A stretch of DNA of 7,065 nucleotides from an uncultured beta proteobacterium. GTDB lineage: Bacteria; Pseudomonadota; Gammaproteobacteria; Burkholderiales; Rhodocyclaceae. Below, in pieces: positions 1-5,616 of the stretch (the first letter of the stretch is position 1; every line of letters starts with the position of its first letter). Both the position numbers and the translations under genes were made by a program. The notes below the pieces were generated by a model. That model was not told where the DNA came from, did no database searches, and was given only the letters and a program-made list of their open reading frames with translations. The stretch lies in assembly GCA_903930395.1 (NCBI GenBank), contig CAIYYE010000612.1, positions 1 through 7,065 on the forward strand. Reading direction: 5' to 3'.

Positions 1-566
1 AGCCGGGCGACGATGCCGAAGCGGTCGCGCAGCGGATTGGTCAGCATGCCGGCCCGCGTCGTCGCACCGACCAGCGTGAAGGGCGGCAGATCAAGCTTGA
101 CCGAACGGGCGGCCGGCCCTTCGCCGATCATGATATCGATCTGGAAATCTTCGAGCGCCGGGTAGAGGATTTCCTCGACGACCGGGCTCAGGCGGTGGAT
201 TTCGTCGATGAACAGCACATCGTGCGGTTCGAGATTGGTCAGGATGGCGGCGAGGTCGCCGGCCCGCTCCAAAACCGGGCCGGAAGTCTGGCGCAGGTTG
301 ACCCCCATTTCGGCAGCAACGATGTGGGCCAGCGTCGTCTTGCCCAGGCCCGGCGGGCCGAAGAGCAGTACGTGGTCGAGTGATTCGCTGCGCTGGCGGG
401 CGGCCTGGATGAAGATTTCGAGCTGTTCGCGGATTTTTACCTGGCCGGTGTAGTCAGCCAGTCGCTTGGGGCGCAGGGCACGTTCAAGCGCCTCTTCCTG
501 CGCCGACTTTGAATTCGGCGCAATGATCCGGTCGGCGACCGGACTCAGTTTGTCTGTTTCAATCAT
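1..566 (-). CDS. ruvB: Holliday junction branch-migration helicase RuvB (N-terminal part, cut by window edge)
   Basis: RuvB is the AAA+ motor that pumps DNA through RuvA-bound Holliday junctions during recombinational repair in the cytoplasm. The first 188 residues are visible. They show the N-terminal segment ending in [11 protein letters not shown], Walker A GPPGLGKT at residues 70-77, Walker B LFIDEIH with D121 and E122, and the sensor-1/arginine-finger stretch [18 protein letters not shown] at about 167-184. The family is usually about 340 residues, so the small ATPase domain and the DNA-binding winged helix lie outside the window. The ATG at 566-564 overlaps the TGA of the upstream AI-2E-family gene in an ATGA arrangement. 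It has a good ribosome site, GAGGA at 580-576, nine bases before the start. Translation is therefore probably coupled to that gene. Expression probably depends on the SOS box before ruvA. The identification is secure. Confidence 0.98.
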   Translation of the reverse strand, partial: MIETDKLSPVADRIIAPNSKSAQEEALERALRPKRLADYTGQVKIREQLEIFIQAARQRSESLDHVLLFGPPGLGKTTLAHIVAAEMGVNLRQTSGPVLERAGDLAAILTNLEPHDVLFIDEIHRLSPVVEEILYPALEDFQIDIMIGEGPAARSVKLDLPPFTLVGATTRAGMLTNPLRDRFGIVAR

Positions 567-1618
567 GCCGTCTTTTCCTCACGCAGCCAGCGCTGCAGCA
601 GCATATCGCCGAGCGCCAGCAGGACAGGGCCGAGAAAGATGCCGATGAAGCCGAAAACGAGCACCCCGCCGAGTACCCCGAGCGCAATAAGCAGGATGGA
701 CAGGCCGGCACCACGGGCGATCAGGACAGGCTTGACGAAATTGTCGATGCTGCTGATCACGAACAGGCCGTAAAGCACCAGAAATATGGCCCAGCCGGTC
801 TGTCCTTCGCTGTACAGCCAGGCCGCGGCGCCGCCCCAGATCAGGGGCGGCCCGACGGGAATCATCGACAGGAAGAAGGTGGCGAAACCGAGGAGCATGG
901 CCTGCGGCACGCCGGCCATCAGAAAGCCGAGCATGGCCACGGTACCCTGCGCCGCCGCTGTACCGACGATGCCTAGCATGACGCCGACCACTGTCCCGCG
1001 CGCCTTGTCCATCATGTTTTCGCCCAGTTCGCCGCCCAGCTTGCGCGCCCCGACATAGAGGGCATTGCTGATTGCCGAGCCATCGCGGTAAAGAAAAAAG
1101 GTCACAAAAAGGACCAGTGCCAGCTGCAGCAGGCCATTGGCGGCAATGCCGGCAAGCGCCAGGGCAAACTGGCGGGCCGGCGCCAGCATCTGCTTGACCA
1201 GACCGTTGAGCTCTTCCCGATTGCCGGCCAGACGATGCCAGGTCGCCTCGATTTCTGCCCCGACGAAAGGCAGACCGCTCAGCCAGGTGGGTGGTTCTGC
1301 CGGCAAGCCCTGCTCGACGTAAGGCTTGAGGAATTCGATCAGGTTATCCGTGCCATTGGCCAGCGAGCCGGCCAGAAACAGCGTCGGCAGCAACATGACA
1401 AGGACCAGTGCCAGCGTCATCAGAGAAGCGCCCAGTGTCTTTCGCCCACCGAGTCGCGGCAGCAGTTTTTCGGCATAGAAAGGCCAGGTGCACATCCACA
1501 CGACAAAGGCGAACAAGACAGCGCCGATGAAGGGCAGGAGCACGGTGACGCAGCCGATGATGAGCAGCACCACCAGCGCCATCTGCGCCAGCCGTTTGGG
1601 GTCGTTTTCTTCGATCAT
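563..1618 (-). CDS. AI-2E/PerM-family membrane transporter (formerly UPF0118), between ruvA and ruvB
   Basis: This 351-residue polytopic inner-membrane protein belongs to the AI-2E transporter/PerM family. Known members are linked to autoinducer-2 export (TqsA), Na+/H+ antiport or unknown roles, so its substrate cannot be named. Hydrophobic segments lie at about residues 13-45, 62-86, 152-176, 207-235, 238-267, 272-297 and 303-337. A soluble stretch at about 87-150 separates the N-terminal hairpin from the conserved C-terminal half. Family hallmarks are [11 protein letters not shown] (253-263), [10 protein letters not shown] (291-300) and [14 protein letters not shown] (323-336). The start ATG shares one base with the ruvA stop (TGATG) and has AAGG just upstream. 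Its stop overlaps the ruvB start. It must therefore be co-transcribed with ruvA and ruvB and probably shares their damage induction. A membrane protein here has no obvious mechanistic link to branch migration. The length is typical of the family and there is no sign of decay. Confidence 0.92.
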   Translation of the reverse strand: MIEENDPKRLAQMALVVLLIIGCVTVLLPFIGAVLFAFVVWMCTWPFYAEKLLPRLGGRKTLGASLMTLALVLVMLLPTLFLAGSLANGTDNLIEFLKPYVEQGLPAEPPTWLSGLPFVGAEIEATWHRLAGNREELNGLVKQMLAPARQFALALAGIAANGLLQLALVLFVTFFLYRDGSAISNALYVGARKLGGELGENMMDKARGTVVGVMLGIVGTAAAQGTVAMLGFLMAGVPQAMLLGFATFFLSMIPVGPPLIWGGAAAWLYSEGQTGWAIFLVLYGLFVISSIDNFVKPVLIARGAGLSILLIALGVLGGVLVFGFIGIFLGPVLLALGDMLLQRWLREEKTA

Positions 1619-2199
1619 CAGACCTTGGAAAGCAGTTTCAGGGCAGCCCGGATGCCATCGGAGGTGCCGATGTCGGCCGGCAACTGCTTCATCGCCGCCG
1701 CCGCTTCCTTCTCGTTGTAGCCGAGGGCGAGCAGGGCATTGGAAATATCCTGTTTGGCATCATCGACCGCCGCATGCAGCGAAACGCCGCCGATGGTGTC
1801 GGCCAGCTTGCCTTTCAGTTCGAGGAGCAGGCGCTCGGCGGTCTTCTTGCCGATGCCCGGCACCTTGATCAGGCGGCCGAGTTCCTGCTGCGCGACGGCG
1901 GCGGCCAGATCATTCACCGACAGGCCGGAAAGCACCGACAGCGCCGTCCGCGCCCCGATACCGGAGACCTTGAGCAACTGGCGAAAGGCGAAACGCTCGG
2001 CCTCAGTCAGGAAACCGTAAAGAAAATGGCCATCTTCGCGCACGGCAAAGTGCGTCAGGAGCATGACCTTTTCGCCATTCGCCGGCAGGTTGTAGAAGGT
2101 GCTCATCGGCACGTCGAGCTCGTAGCCGACACCGTTGAGGTCGAGCACGATCTGCGGCGGGTTCTTTTCGGCCAGGACGCCAGTCAGTCTTCCGATCAT
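1618..2199 (-). CDS. ruvA: Holliday junction-binding protein RuvA
   Basis: RuvA tetramers hold the Holliday junction in a square-planar form and load RuvB rings on opposite arms. The 193-residue product is complete and slightly shorter than the Escherichia coli protein. Domain I is an OB fold at about residues 1-63, opening [12 protein letters not shown] and including [10 protein letters not shown]. Domain II carries two helix-hairpin-helix motifs, [10 protein letters not shown] (76-85) and [10 protein letters not shown] (111-120), which contact the DNA backbone. A variable linker at about 131-145 leads to domain III (about 146-193, ending ALKLLSKV), which binds RuvB. The ATG at 2199-2197 is the canonical RuvA start. 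The upstream Shine-Dalgarno is weak, with AAAGAG about 11 bases away. A LexA-type operator lies 28 to 47 bases upstream, so transcription from this gene is probably induced by DNA damage. The stop overlaps the next gene by one base. Confidence 0.98.
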   Translation of the reverse strand: MIGRLTGVLAEKNPPQIVLDLNGVGYELDVPMSTFYNLPANGEKVMLLTHFAVREDGHFLYGFLTEAERFAFRQLLKVSGIGARTALSVLSGLSVNDLAAAVAQQELGRLIKVPGIGKKTAERLLLELKGKLADTIGGVSLHAAVDDAKQDISNALLALGYNEKEAAAAMKQLPADIGTSDGIRAALKLLSKV

Positions 2200-2226
2200 T
2201 TCCGGGTCATCTCTTTCTCGGCAAAG

Positions 2227-2246
2227 TACTGTAATTTCACACAGTC
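2227..2246 (-). promoter_or_regulatory. LexA-type SOS box in front of ruvA
   Basis: A perfect CTGT-N8-ACAG palindrome core sits at 2229-2244, flanked by TA on the left, so 18 of the 20 positions are compatible with the Escherichia coli-type SOS box layout TACTGT-N8-ACAGTA. It lies in the 49-base ruvC-ruvA gap, 28 to 47 bases before the ruvA ATG, where a repressor would block a promoter. On the minus strand TACAGT inside the box could serve as a -10 element, but no good -35 partner was seen. Escherichia coli ruvAB is a known LexA target, and many Betaproteobacteria use this box type. The operator call therefore rests on both sequence and position. LexA itself is not in the window. Confidence 0.87.
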
Positions 2247-2248
2247 TA

Positions 2249-2788
2249 TCATCCTACCAGCCGTCCGCCCCGAACGCGATACCCGGCTGTCGCCAACGCC
2301 CCCAGACCTTGCCCGCCATGGGCGTGGCAAATGGCGCAGGCCAGGGCATCGGCGGCGTCTGCCGTCGGCGCGCCGGGCAGGCCGAGCAAGCGAATGACCA
2401 TATCCTGCACCTGTTCCTTGCTTGCCTTGCCGTGACCGACCACGGCCTGCTTGGTCTGCAGTGCCGTGTATTCGGCTACCGGCAGCCCGGCATGGACCAG
2501 CGCGCTGATCGCCGCACCACGCGCCTGGCCGAGGAGCAGGGTCGATTGTGGATTGACGTTCACGAACACCTTTTCCACCGCTGACTGGTTCGGCGCGTAG
2601 GTCGCGATGACTTCGCTGATCCCGGCGAACAACGTCTTGATCCGCTCCGGCAACGATTCCTTGTCATTCGACTTGATGCAGCCGCTGGCGACATAGACCA
2701 GCTGCTTGCCATGGATTTCGATGACGCCAAAGCCCGTCACCCGCAGACCGGGGTCGATACCAAGAATGCGGGGTGCTGTAATGCTCAT
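2249..2788 (-). CDS. ruvC: Crossover junction endodeoxyribonuclease RuvC
   Basis: RuvC is the dimeric, Mg2+-dependent resolvase that nicks Holliday junctions symmetrically after RuvAB branch migration. The product is 179 residues, against about 173 in Escherichia coli. It has the RNase H-like fold starting [14 protein letters not shown]. All four acidic catalytic positions are visible: D12 (in GIDPG), E72 (in SAVEKVF), D144 and D147 (in TADAADALA). The conserved segments [13 protein letters not shown] (79-91) and [12 protein letters not shown] (117-128) are present. The ATG at 2788-2786 was chosen because it starts just before the fold and overlaps the TGA of the transporter gene (ATGA); a longer upstream reading would run through that gene in another frame. 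The Shine-Dalgarno is weak (GAAG), which fits coupling. It lies upstream of the SOS box, so it is probably not controlled by it. Confidence 0.98.
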   Translation of the reverse strand: MSITAPRILGIDPGLRVTGFGVIEIHGKQLVYVASGCIKSNDKESLPERIKTLFAGISEVIATYAPNQSAVEKVFVNVNPQSTLLLGQARGAAISALVHAGLPVAEYTALQTKQAVVGHGKASKEQVQDMVIRLLGLPGAPTADAADALACAICHAHGGQGLGALATAGYRVRGGRLVG

Positions 2789-3636
2789 TTCGTCTTCGCC
2801 ACCAGATAAACGCCGCTCACGGCGACCAACATCCCAAATGCGGCGATCAAGGTCAAGTTTTCGCCAAAAATGAAATAGGCGATCAAGGCTGTCGTCGGTG
2901 GCGTCAGGTAGAACAGCGCGGCAACGTTCACCGCGCTGCCGCTGCGGATCAACAGGTTGAGCAGGCTGATGGCACCGAGCGAAAGAACCAGCACGAGCCA
3001 GCCGAGGGCGAACATGAACTGGCCGTTCCAGACTATCCGGTAATCCTCGAACATAGCCACGGCCATTGCCGTGATGATGGCCGTCGGCACGAACTGGATG
3101 ACCGAGCCGGTGCGCAGGTCGAATTTCGGGCAAAAACGCTTCTGGTAGAGCGTCCCGGCTGTGATGCCGAGCAGGGCGACGACGGCCGGAATGAGCATCG
3201 GCCCGAGTGCGCCGTCGCCCAGCTTGGCGGAGACGACCATGCCAACCCCGACAAAACCCAGACCCAGTCCGGCCCACTGGCGAGCACTCACTCTCTCGCC
3301 CAGAAGCCAGCCAGCGCCAAAGGCTGTGAGCAGGGGCTGCATGCCAACAACCAGCGCAGTAACGCCTGCCGGCAGACCCTGCTTGATGGCGACGAATACG
3401 CCCCCCAGATAGACAGCATGAACCAGGACCCCGGAGATGCCGATATGCAGCCAGTCACGCCGCTTCTCGGGCCACGGTGCGCGGGTCGCCAAGGCGATGA
3501 TCAGCATTAATGCGATAACCAGCCCATAACGGGTGAGCAGAAAAGACAGCGGCTCGGCATGCGGCAGGCCGAGCTTGGCACCGATGAAGCCGGTGCTCCA
3601 CAGGAAGACGAAGAGAAGCGGATAGAAACGTTGCAC
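2785..3636 (-). CDS. EamA/DMT-superfamily permease, 10 TM
   Basis: This is a drug/metabolite-transporter superfamily protein of the inner membrane. The substrate cannot be read from sequence; relatives export amino acids, metabolites or drugs. From the GTG start it has 283 residues in two homologous EamA halves (about 5-136 and 149-281) of five helices each. Each half carries the family's glycine-glutamate before its last helix, G113-E114 in LLGERVS and G258-E259 in IFGENLT. Ten hydrophobic segments are plausible. The GTG at 3636-3634 was chosen because the hydrophobic family-like N-terminus ([22 protein letters not shown]) follows at once, and because it lies five bases after the exonuclease stop, suggesting re-initiation. 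No strong Shine-Dalgarno is visible. An ATG at 3687 would add 17 residues, overlap the exonuclease gene by 46 bases and also lacks a ribosome site. The stop overlaps the ruvC start. Confidence 0.9.
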   Translation of the reverse strand: MQRFYPLLFVFLWSTGFIGAKLGLPHAEPLSFLLTRYGLVIALMLIIALATRAPWPEKRRDWLHIGISGVLVHAVYLGGVFVAIKQGLPAGVTALVVGMQPLLTAFGAGWLLGERVSARQWAGLGLGFVGVGMVVSAKLGDGALGPMLIPAVVALLGITAGTLYQKRFCPKFDLRTGSVIQFVPTAIITAMAVAMFEDYRIVWNGQFMFALGWLVLVLSLGAISLLNLLIRSGSAVNVAALFYLTPPTTALIAYFIFGENLTLIAAFGMLVAVSGVYLVAKTK

Positions 3637-3641
3637 GAGGT

Positions 3642-4148
3642 TCAGACCAGGAGATCGCCACGGCACAGCCGGCGAGCTTCGAGCCATGTTTCAAAGAGGG
3701 TGCGAGCGTCGCCGCTGGCCCGGTGACGACGCAGGGCCAGGCGAATTTCGACGGCCGTTCGGGTGGCATGCCACAGAGAGCGTTCACAGTCACCCAACAG
3801 CTCGCGCAAATCCTTGAGTTGGAAGGATGGAACCAGATCGACCGCATCGTACATCCGGCTCAGCCAGACATAATCGTAGGACCAGGCATCGCAGTAGATG
3901 CGCTGGCCGCGCAGGCTGCGGTTCAGCGTCAGACAAACATCGATGGCCGCCTTGCCATGGCTGGCCAGCACGTCGCGGCTGATGCCATGGACCTGTGCGG
4001 CCGAGTCGTCCCAGTGCGTCCAGCCGGCTTCAGGTGTGACCAGCGAACAAAACGACTGGCCGTCCGGCATGTAGTAACCGATTTCAATCGGGTAGCTGCC
4101 CTTGCCGAAACCCGAGGCTTCGATGTCGATGATGACAGGCAAGGTCAT
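3642..4148 (-). CDS. DEDDh-type 3'-5' exonuclease (RNase T/DnaQ-like fold)
   Basis: This small 168-residue protein is essentially one ribonuclease-H-like exonuclease domain that removes nucleotides from 3' ends using two metal ions. Motif Exo I is VIIDIEASGFG with D8 and E10. Exo II is probably D92 in CDAWSYDYVWL. Exo III is HRASGDA with H142 and D147, matching the HxAxxDA signature of the DEDDh class. All five catalytic positions are therefore present. A short C-terminal tail (FETWLEARRLCRGDLLV) completes it. The substrate is unknown and could be DNA or RNA; no epsilon-like clamp-binding or other accessory domain is obvious. The ATG at 4148 starts just before the first strand, with GCAGG a few bases upstream. 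The gene follows the secreted-protein gene by 29 bases and precedes the transporter by five. Operon membership with ruvC makes a DNA-repair role possible, but this is unproven. Confidence 0.87.
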   Translation of the reverse strand: MTLPVIIDIEASGFGKGSYPIEIGYYMPDGQSFCSLVTPEAGWTHWDDSAAQVHGISRDVLASHGKAAIDVCLTLNRSLRGQRIYCDAWSYDYVWLSRMYDAVDLVPSFQLKDLRELLGDCERSLWHATRTAVEIRLALRRHRASGDARTLFETWLEARRLCRGDLLV

Positions 4149-4177
4149 GGCCTGCGGCTCGCCGGGCACATCCGGTT

Positions 4178-4654
4178 TCAGTCGCAGGCCGCCATGCAGT
4201 TGGCCGCATCGGCAATGCAGGCCTGGTCGTCGGCGACCATGCAGGCGCCCTTGGTCCGGTAGGAAAAGCTGACGCCGCCCGGATAGCTGCAAACCAGCTT
4301 GGTCAGCTTGCCCTGCTGTACCACCTTCATACCCGTCGCCTTGAGCGCCCTGAACTTGTCAGCTGACAGGTCGCAGGAAACATAGCCGTCGAACTCCCCA
4401 TCCTTCGATTCCCAACGCGCCACATTCTTCATCCGGCGGTAATCCTCGTAGCGAACGCAGGAATCCGTCTCCTTGGCATAAGCCTTGGCGTTATCGCTGC
4501 AATAGCCGTTGTAGGTGAATTTCAGCTCTTCATCGGTGGGACAGGCATTGACCTGGACGGCAGAGGCCAGATCAGGGCAGGCCAGCCGGGCAGCGGCAGC
4601 CGGCAGGCTGAGCACGGCAGCGAACAGGGCAAGGCAGAGCGGACGAAGATTCAC
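4178..4654 (-). CDS. Small secreted cysteine-rich protein of unknown function
   Basis: I do not recognise the family. The 158-residue product has a Sec-type signal peptide: VNLRPLC, a hydrophobic core LALFAAVLSLPAA, then small residues AAA, with cleavage likely near residue 22. The mature part of about 136 residues is hydrophilic and holds ten cysteines (C26, C38, C52, C66, C94, C122, C138, C146, C153, C157). The even number and the export signal suggest up to five disulfides in the periplasm or outside the cell. The last four sit in a tight tail, ACMVADDQACIADAANCMAACD. No lipobox, membrane anchor, haem-binding CxxCH or enzymatic motif is visible. The GTG at 4654-4652 is the chosen start because AAAGGAA lies four bases upstream and the signal peptide begins there. 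Codon use looks like its neighbours. It lies between yebC and the exonuclease gene, and the context gives no clear job. Confidence 0.8.
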   Translation of the reverse strand: MNLRPLCLALFAAVLSLPAAAARLACPDLASAVQVNACPTDEELKFTYNGYCSDNAKAYAKETDSCVRYEDYRRMKNVARWESKDGEFDGYVSCDLSADKFRALKATGMKVVQQGKLTKLVCSYPGGVSFSYRTKGACMVADDQACIADAANCMAACD

Positions 4655-4658
4655 TGGG

Positions 4659-4665
4659 TTCCTTT
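4659..4665 (-). promoter_or_regulatory. Ribosome binding site deciding the GTG start of the secreted protein
   Basis: Reading leftward, AAAGGAA is followed by CCCA and then GTG. This is the strongest Shine-Dalgarno in the gene train apart from those of yebC and ruvB. It fixes the start at a GTG codon directly before a good signal peptide. The alternative upstream in-frame starts would run through the hairpins and into the yebC coding region. Confidence 0.7.
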
Positions 4666-4673
4666 GGCTGCAA

Positions 4674-4715
4674 CGGGCAAGAGCAGAATCGTTGCCCGCC
4701 CGTCGCAACGACGGG
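4674..4715 (-). other. Two tandem hairpins after yebC (possible attenuator, weak terminator or RNA-stability element)
   Basis: The 76-base yebC-to-secreted-protein gap contains two adjacent perfect inverted repeats. The first, reached soon after the yebC stop, is CCCGTCG/CGACGGG at 4699-4705 and 4709-4715, with a 3-base loop. The second is CGGGCAA/TTGCCCG at 4674-4680 and 4692-4698, with an 11-base loop. A competing pair, GTTGC (4691-4695) with GCAAC (4705-4709), would disrupt both. Neither stem is followed by a run of U in the leftward transcript, so a normal intrinsic terminator is unlikely. Partial attenuation or protection of the yebC mRNA 3' end is possible. Confidence 0.45.
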
Positions 4716-4730
4716 AGGCAGCGGGACACG

Positions 4731-5456
4731 TCAGTCTTCGATAACTGCCGTGGTATAGATTTCCTGCACGTCGTCGAGGTTTTCCAGCGCGTCGAGCAGC
4801 TTCTGCATCTTGACGCCTTCCTCCCCGGCAAAGACGTTTTCGCCTTCCGGCTTCATCGTCACTTCACCGAATTCCGGCTTGAAACCGGCGGCTTCGAGCG
4901 CATCCTTGACCGCCATGTAGTCGTTCGGCGGGGTCAGGACTTCGATCGAGCCATCGTCGTTGCTCGTCACGTCGTCGGCACCGGCTTCGATGGCGGCATC
5001 CATGAGCGCCGCTTCATCGGTACCCGGGGCGAAGATCAGCTGGCCGCAATGCTTGAACTGGAAGGCGACGCAACCGTCGGAACCCATGTTGCCGCCAAAC
5101 TTGGAGAAGGCATGGCGAACTTCGGCCACCGTGCGCACCTTGTTGTCGGTCAGGCAATCGACCATGATCGCCGCGCCACCGATGCCGTAGCCTTCGTAGC
5201 GGATCTCGATGTACTCGACGCCTTCGAGTTCGCCCGTCCCTTTCTTGATCGCCGTGTCGATCTTGTCCTTGGGCATGTTGACGCCCTTGGCCTTGTCGAC
5301 CGCGACACGCAGGCGCGGGTTGAAGTTGATGTCGCCGCCGCCCATCTTGGACGCAACTGTAATTTCCTTGGCAATCTTCGAGAAGGCGGCACCGCGCTTC
5401 TCGTCCTGGCGACCTTTACGGTGCTGGATATTGGCCCACTTGGAATGACCAGCCAT
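4731..5456 (-). CDS. yebC: YebC/PmpR/TACO1-family protein
   Basis: This 241-residue cytoplasmic protein belongs to the widespread YebC/TACO1 family, annotated for years as a transcriptional regulator. Mitochondrial TACO1, and more recently bacterial members, act in translation, so the exact role here is open. The signature N-terminus [22 protein letters not shown] is complete. It is followed by [39 protein letters not shown] (47-67), [20 protein letters not shown] (87-106) and [20 protein letters not shown] (115-134). The C-terminal part, with [11 protein letters not shown] near the end, is typical, as is the length. The ATG at 5456-5454 has AGGGAA about eight bases upstream. It appears to head the leftward gene train, behind a promoter at 5494-5522. 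In Escherichia coli yebC lies directly before ruvC; here three genes intervene. Confidence 0.97.
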   Translation of the reverse strand: MAGHSKWANIQHRKGRQDEKRGAAFSKIAKEITVASKMGGGDINFNPRLRVAVDKAKGVNMPKDKIDTAIKKGTGELEGVEYIEIRYEGYGIGGAAIMVDCLTDNKVRTVAEVRHAFSKFGGNMGSDGCVAFQFKHCGQLIFAPGTDEAALMDAAIEAGADDVTSNDDGSIEVLTPPNDYMAVKDALEAAGFKPEFGEVTMKPEGENVFAGEEGVKMQKLLDALENLDDVQEIYTTAVIED

Positions 5457-5493
5457 GCTGTTTTCCCTGAATGCAAATAACGAAGAAGGCGCG

Positions 5494-5522
5494 ATTTTAC
5501 CCGCCAGATCGTTTCTCGTCAG
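5494..5522 (-). promoter_or_regulatory. Predicted sigma-70 promoter for yebC
   Basis: Reading leftward, CTGACG (5522-5517, four of six matches to TTGACA) is followed after exactly 17 bases by TAAAAT (5499-5494, five of six matches to TATAAT). Transcription would start near 5487, leaving a 5' leader of about 30 bases that contains the AGGGAA ribosome site. The spacing and the -10 are good and the -35 is only fair. The -35 lies inside the left arm of the inverted repeat at 5513-5523. Confidence 0.55.
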
Positions 5523-5551
5523 GCCGGCGTAGTAGCTAATCCTGACGTGAA
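5513..5551. repeat. Interrupted inverted repeat between divergent genes (candidate operator)
   Basis: The left arm TTCTCGTCAGG (5513-5523) and the right arm CCTGACGTGAA (5541-5551) are inverted copies matching at 10 of 11 positions, with 17 bases between them. The arms start 28 bases apart. The left arm covers the predicted -35 of yebC. The right arm ends right beside the predicted -35 of the rightward ATPase gene. The placement suggests a site for a protein affecting both promoters. No known regulator motif was recognised, and a chance repeat is possible. Confidence 0.45.
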
Positions 5552-5583
5552 TTTACAAACTGGCCGCAGCGGATTGCTAGAAT
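5552..5583 (+). promoter_or_regulatory. Predicted extended -10 promoter for the HerA-like ATPase gene
   Basis: TGCTAGAAT at 5575-5583 holds TAGAAT (five of six matches to TATAAT) preceded by the TGn extension. TTTACA at 5552-5557 resembles a -35 but is 20 bases away, longer than usual, which the extended -10 may compensate. The start would be near 5590, giving a leader of under 30 bases. GGAG at 5604-5607 is the ribosome site, nine bases before the ATG. Confidence 0.5.
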
Positions 5584-5616
5584 GCCGGGATACTTTTCCC
5601 GCTGGAGCCTGTCGCC

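Noticed and set aside
809..816. Palindrome CTGTACAG inside the AI-2E-family gene, resembling a LexA half-site pair
   Set aside because: It has no 8-base spacer between CTGT and ACAG and lies in the middle of a coding region, so it does not match the SOS box.
1774..2397. Rightward open frame of 207 codons across ruvA and the end of ruvC
   Set aside because: It is antisense to ruvA and the ruvC end and runs through the regulatory gap. Composition is that of a shadow frame and no motif was seen.
2789..3277. Upstream extension of the ruvC frame into the permease gene
   Set aside because: RuvC begins at the ATG at 2788, just before the fold. The extension is arginine-rich and is the permease gene read in another frame.
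5350..5370. CTGTAATTTCC inside yebC, resembling the left part of the ruvA SOS box
   Set aside because: There is no ACAG partner at the required distance and the site is within conserved yebC codons.
4515..5480. Rightward open frame of 321 codons antisense to yebC and part of the secreted-protein gene
   Set aside because: It covers the complement of the well-conserved yebC. Its product has no recognisable domain and spans two real genes plus the gap between them.
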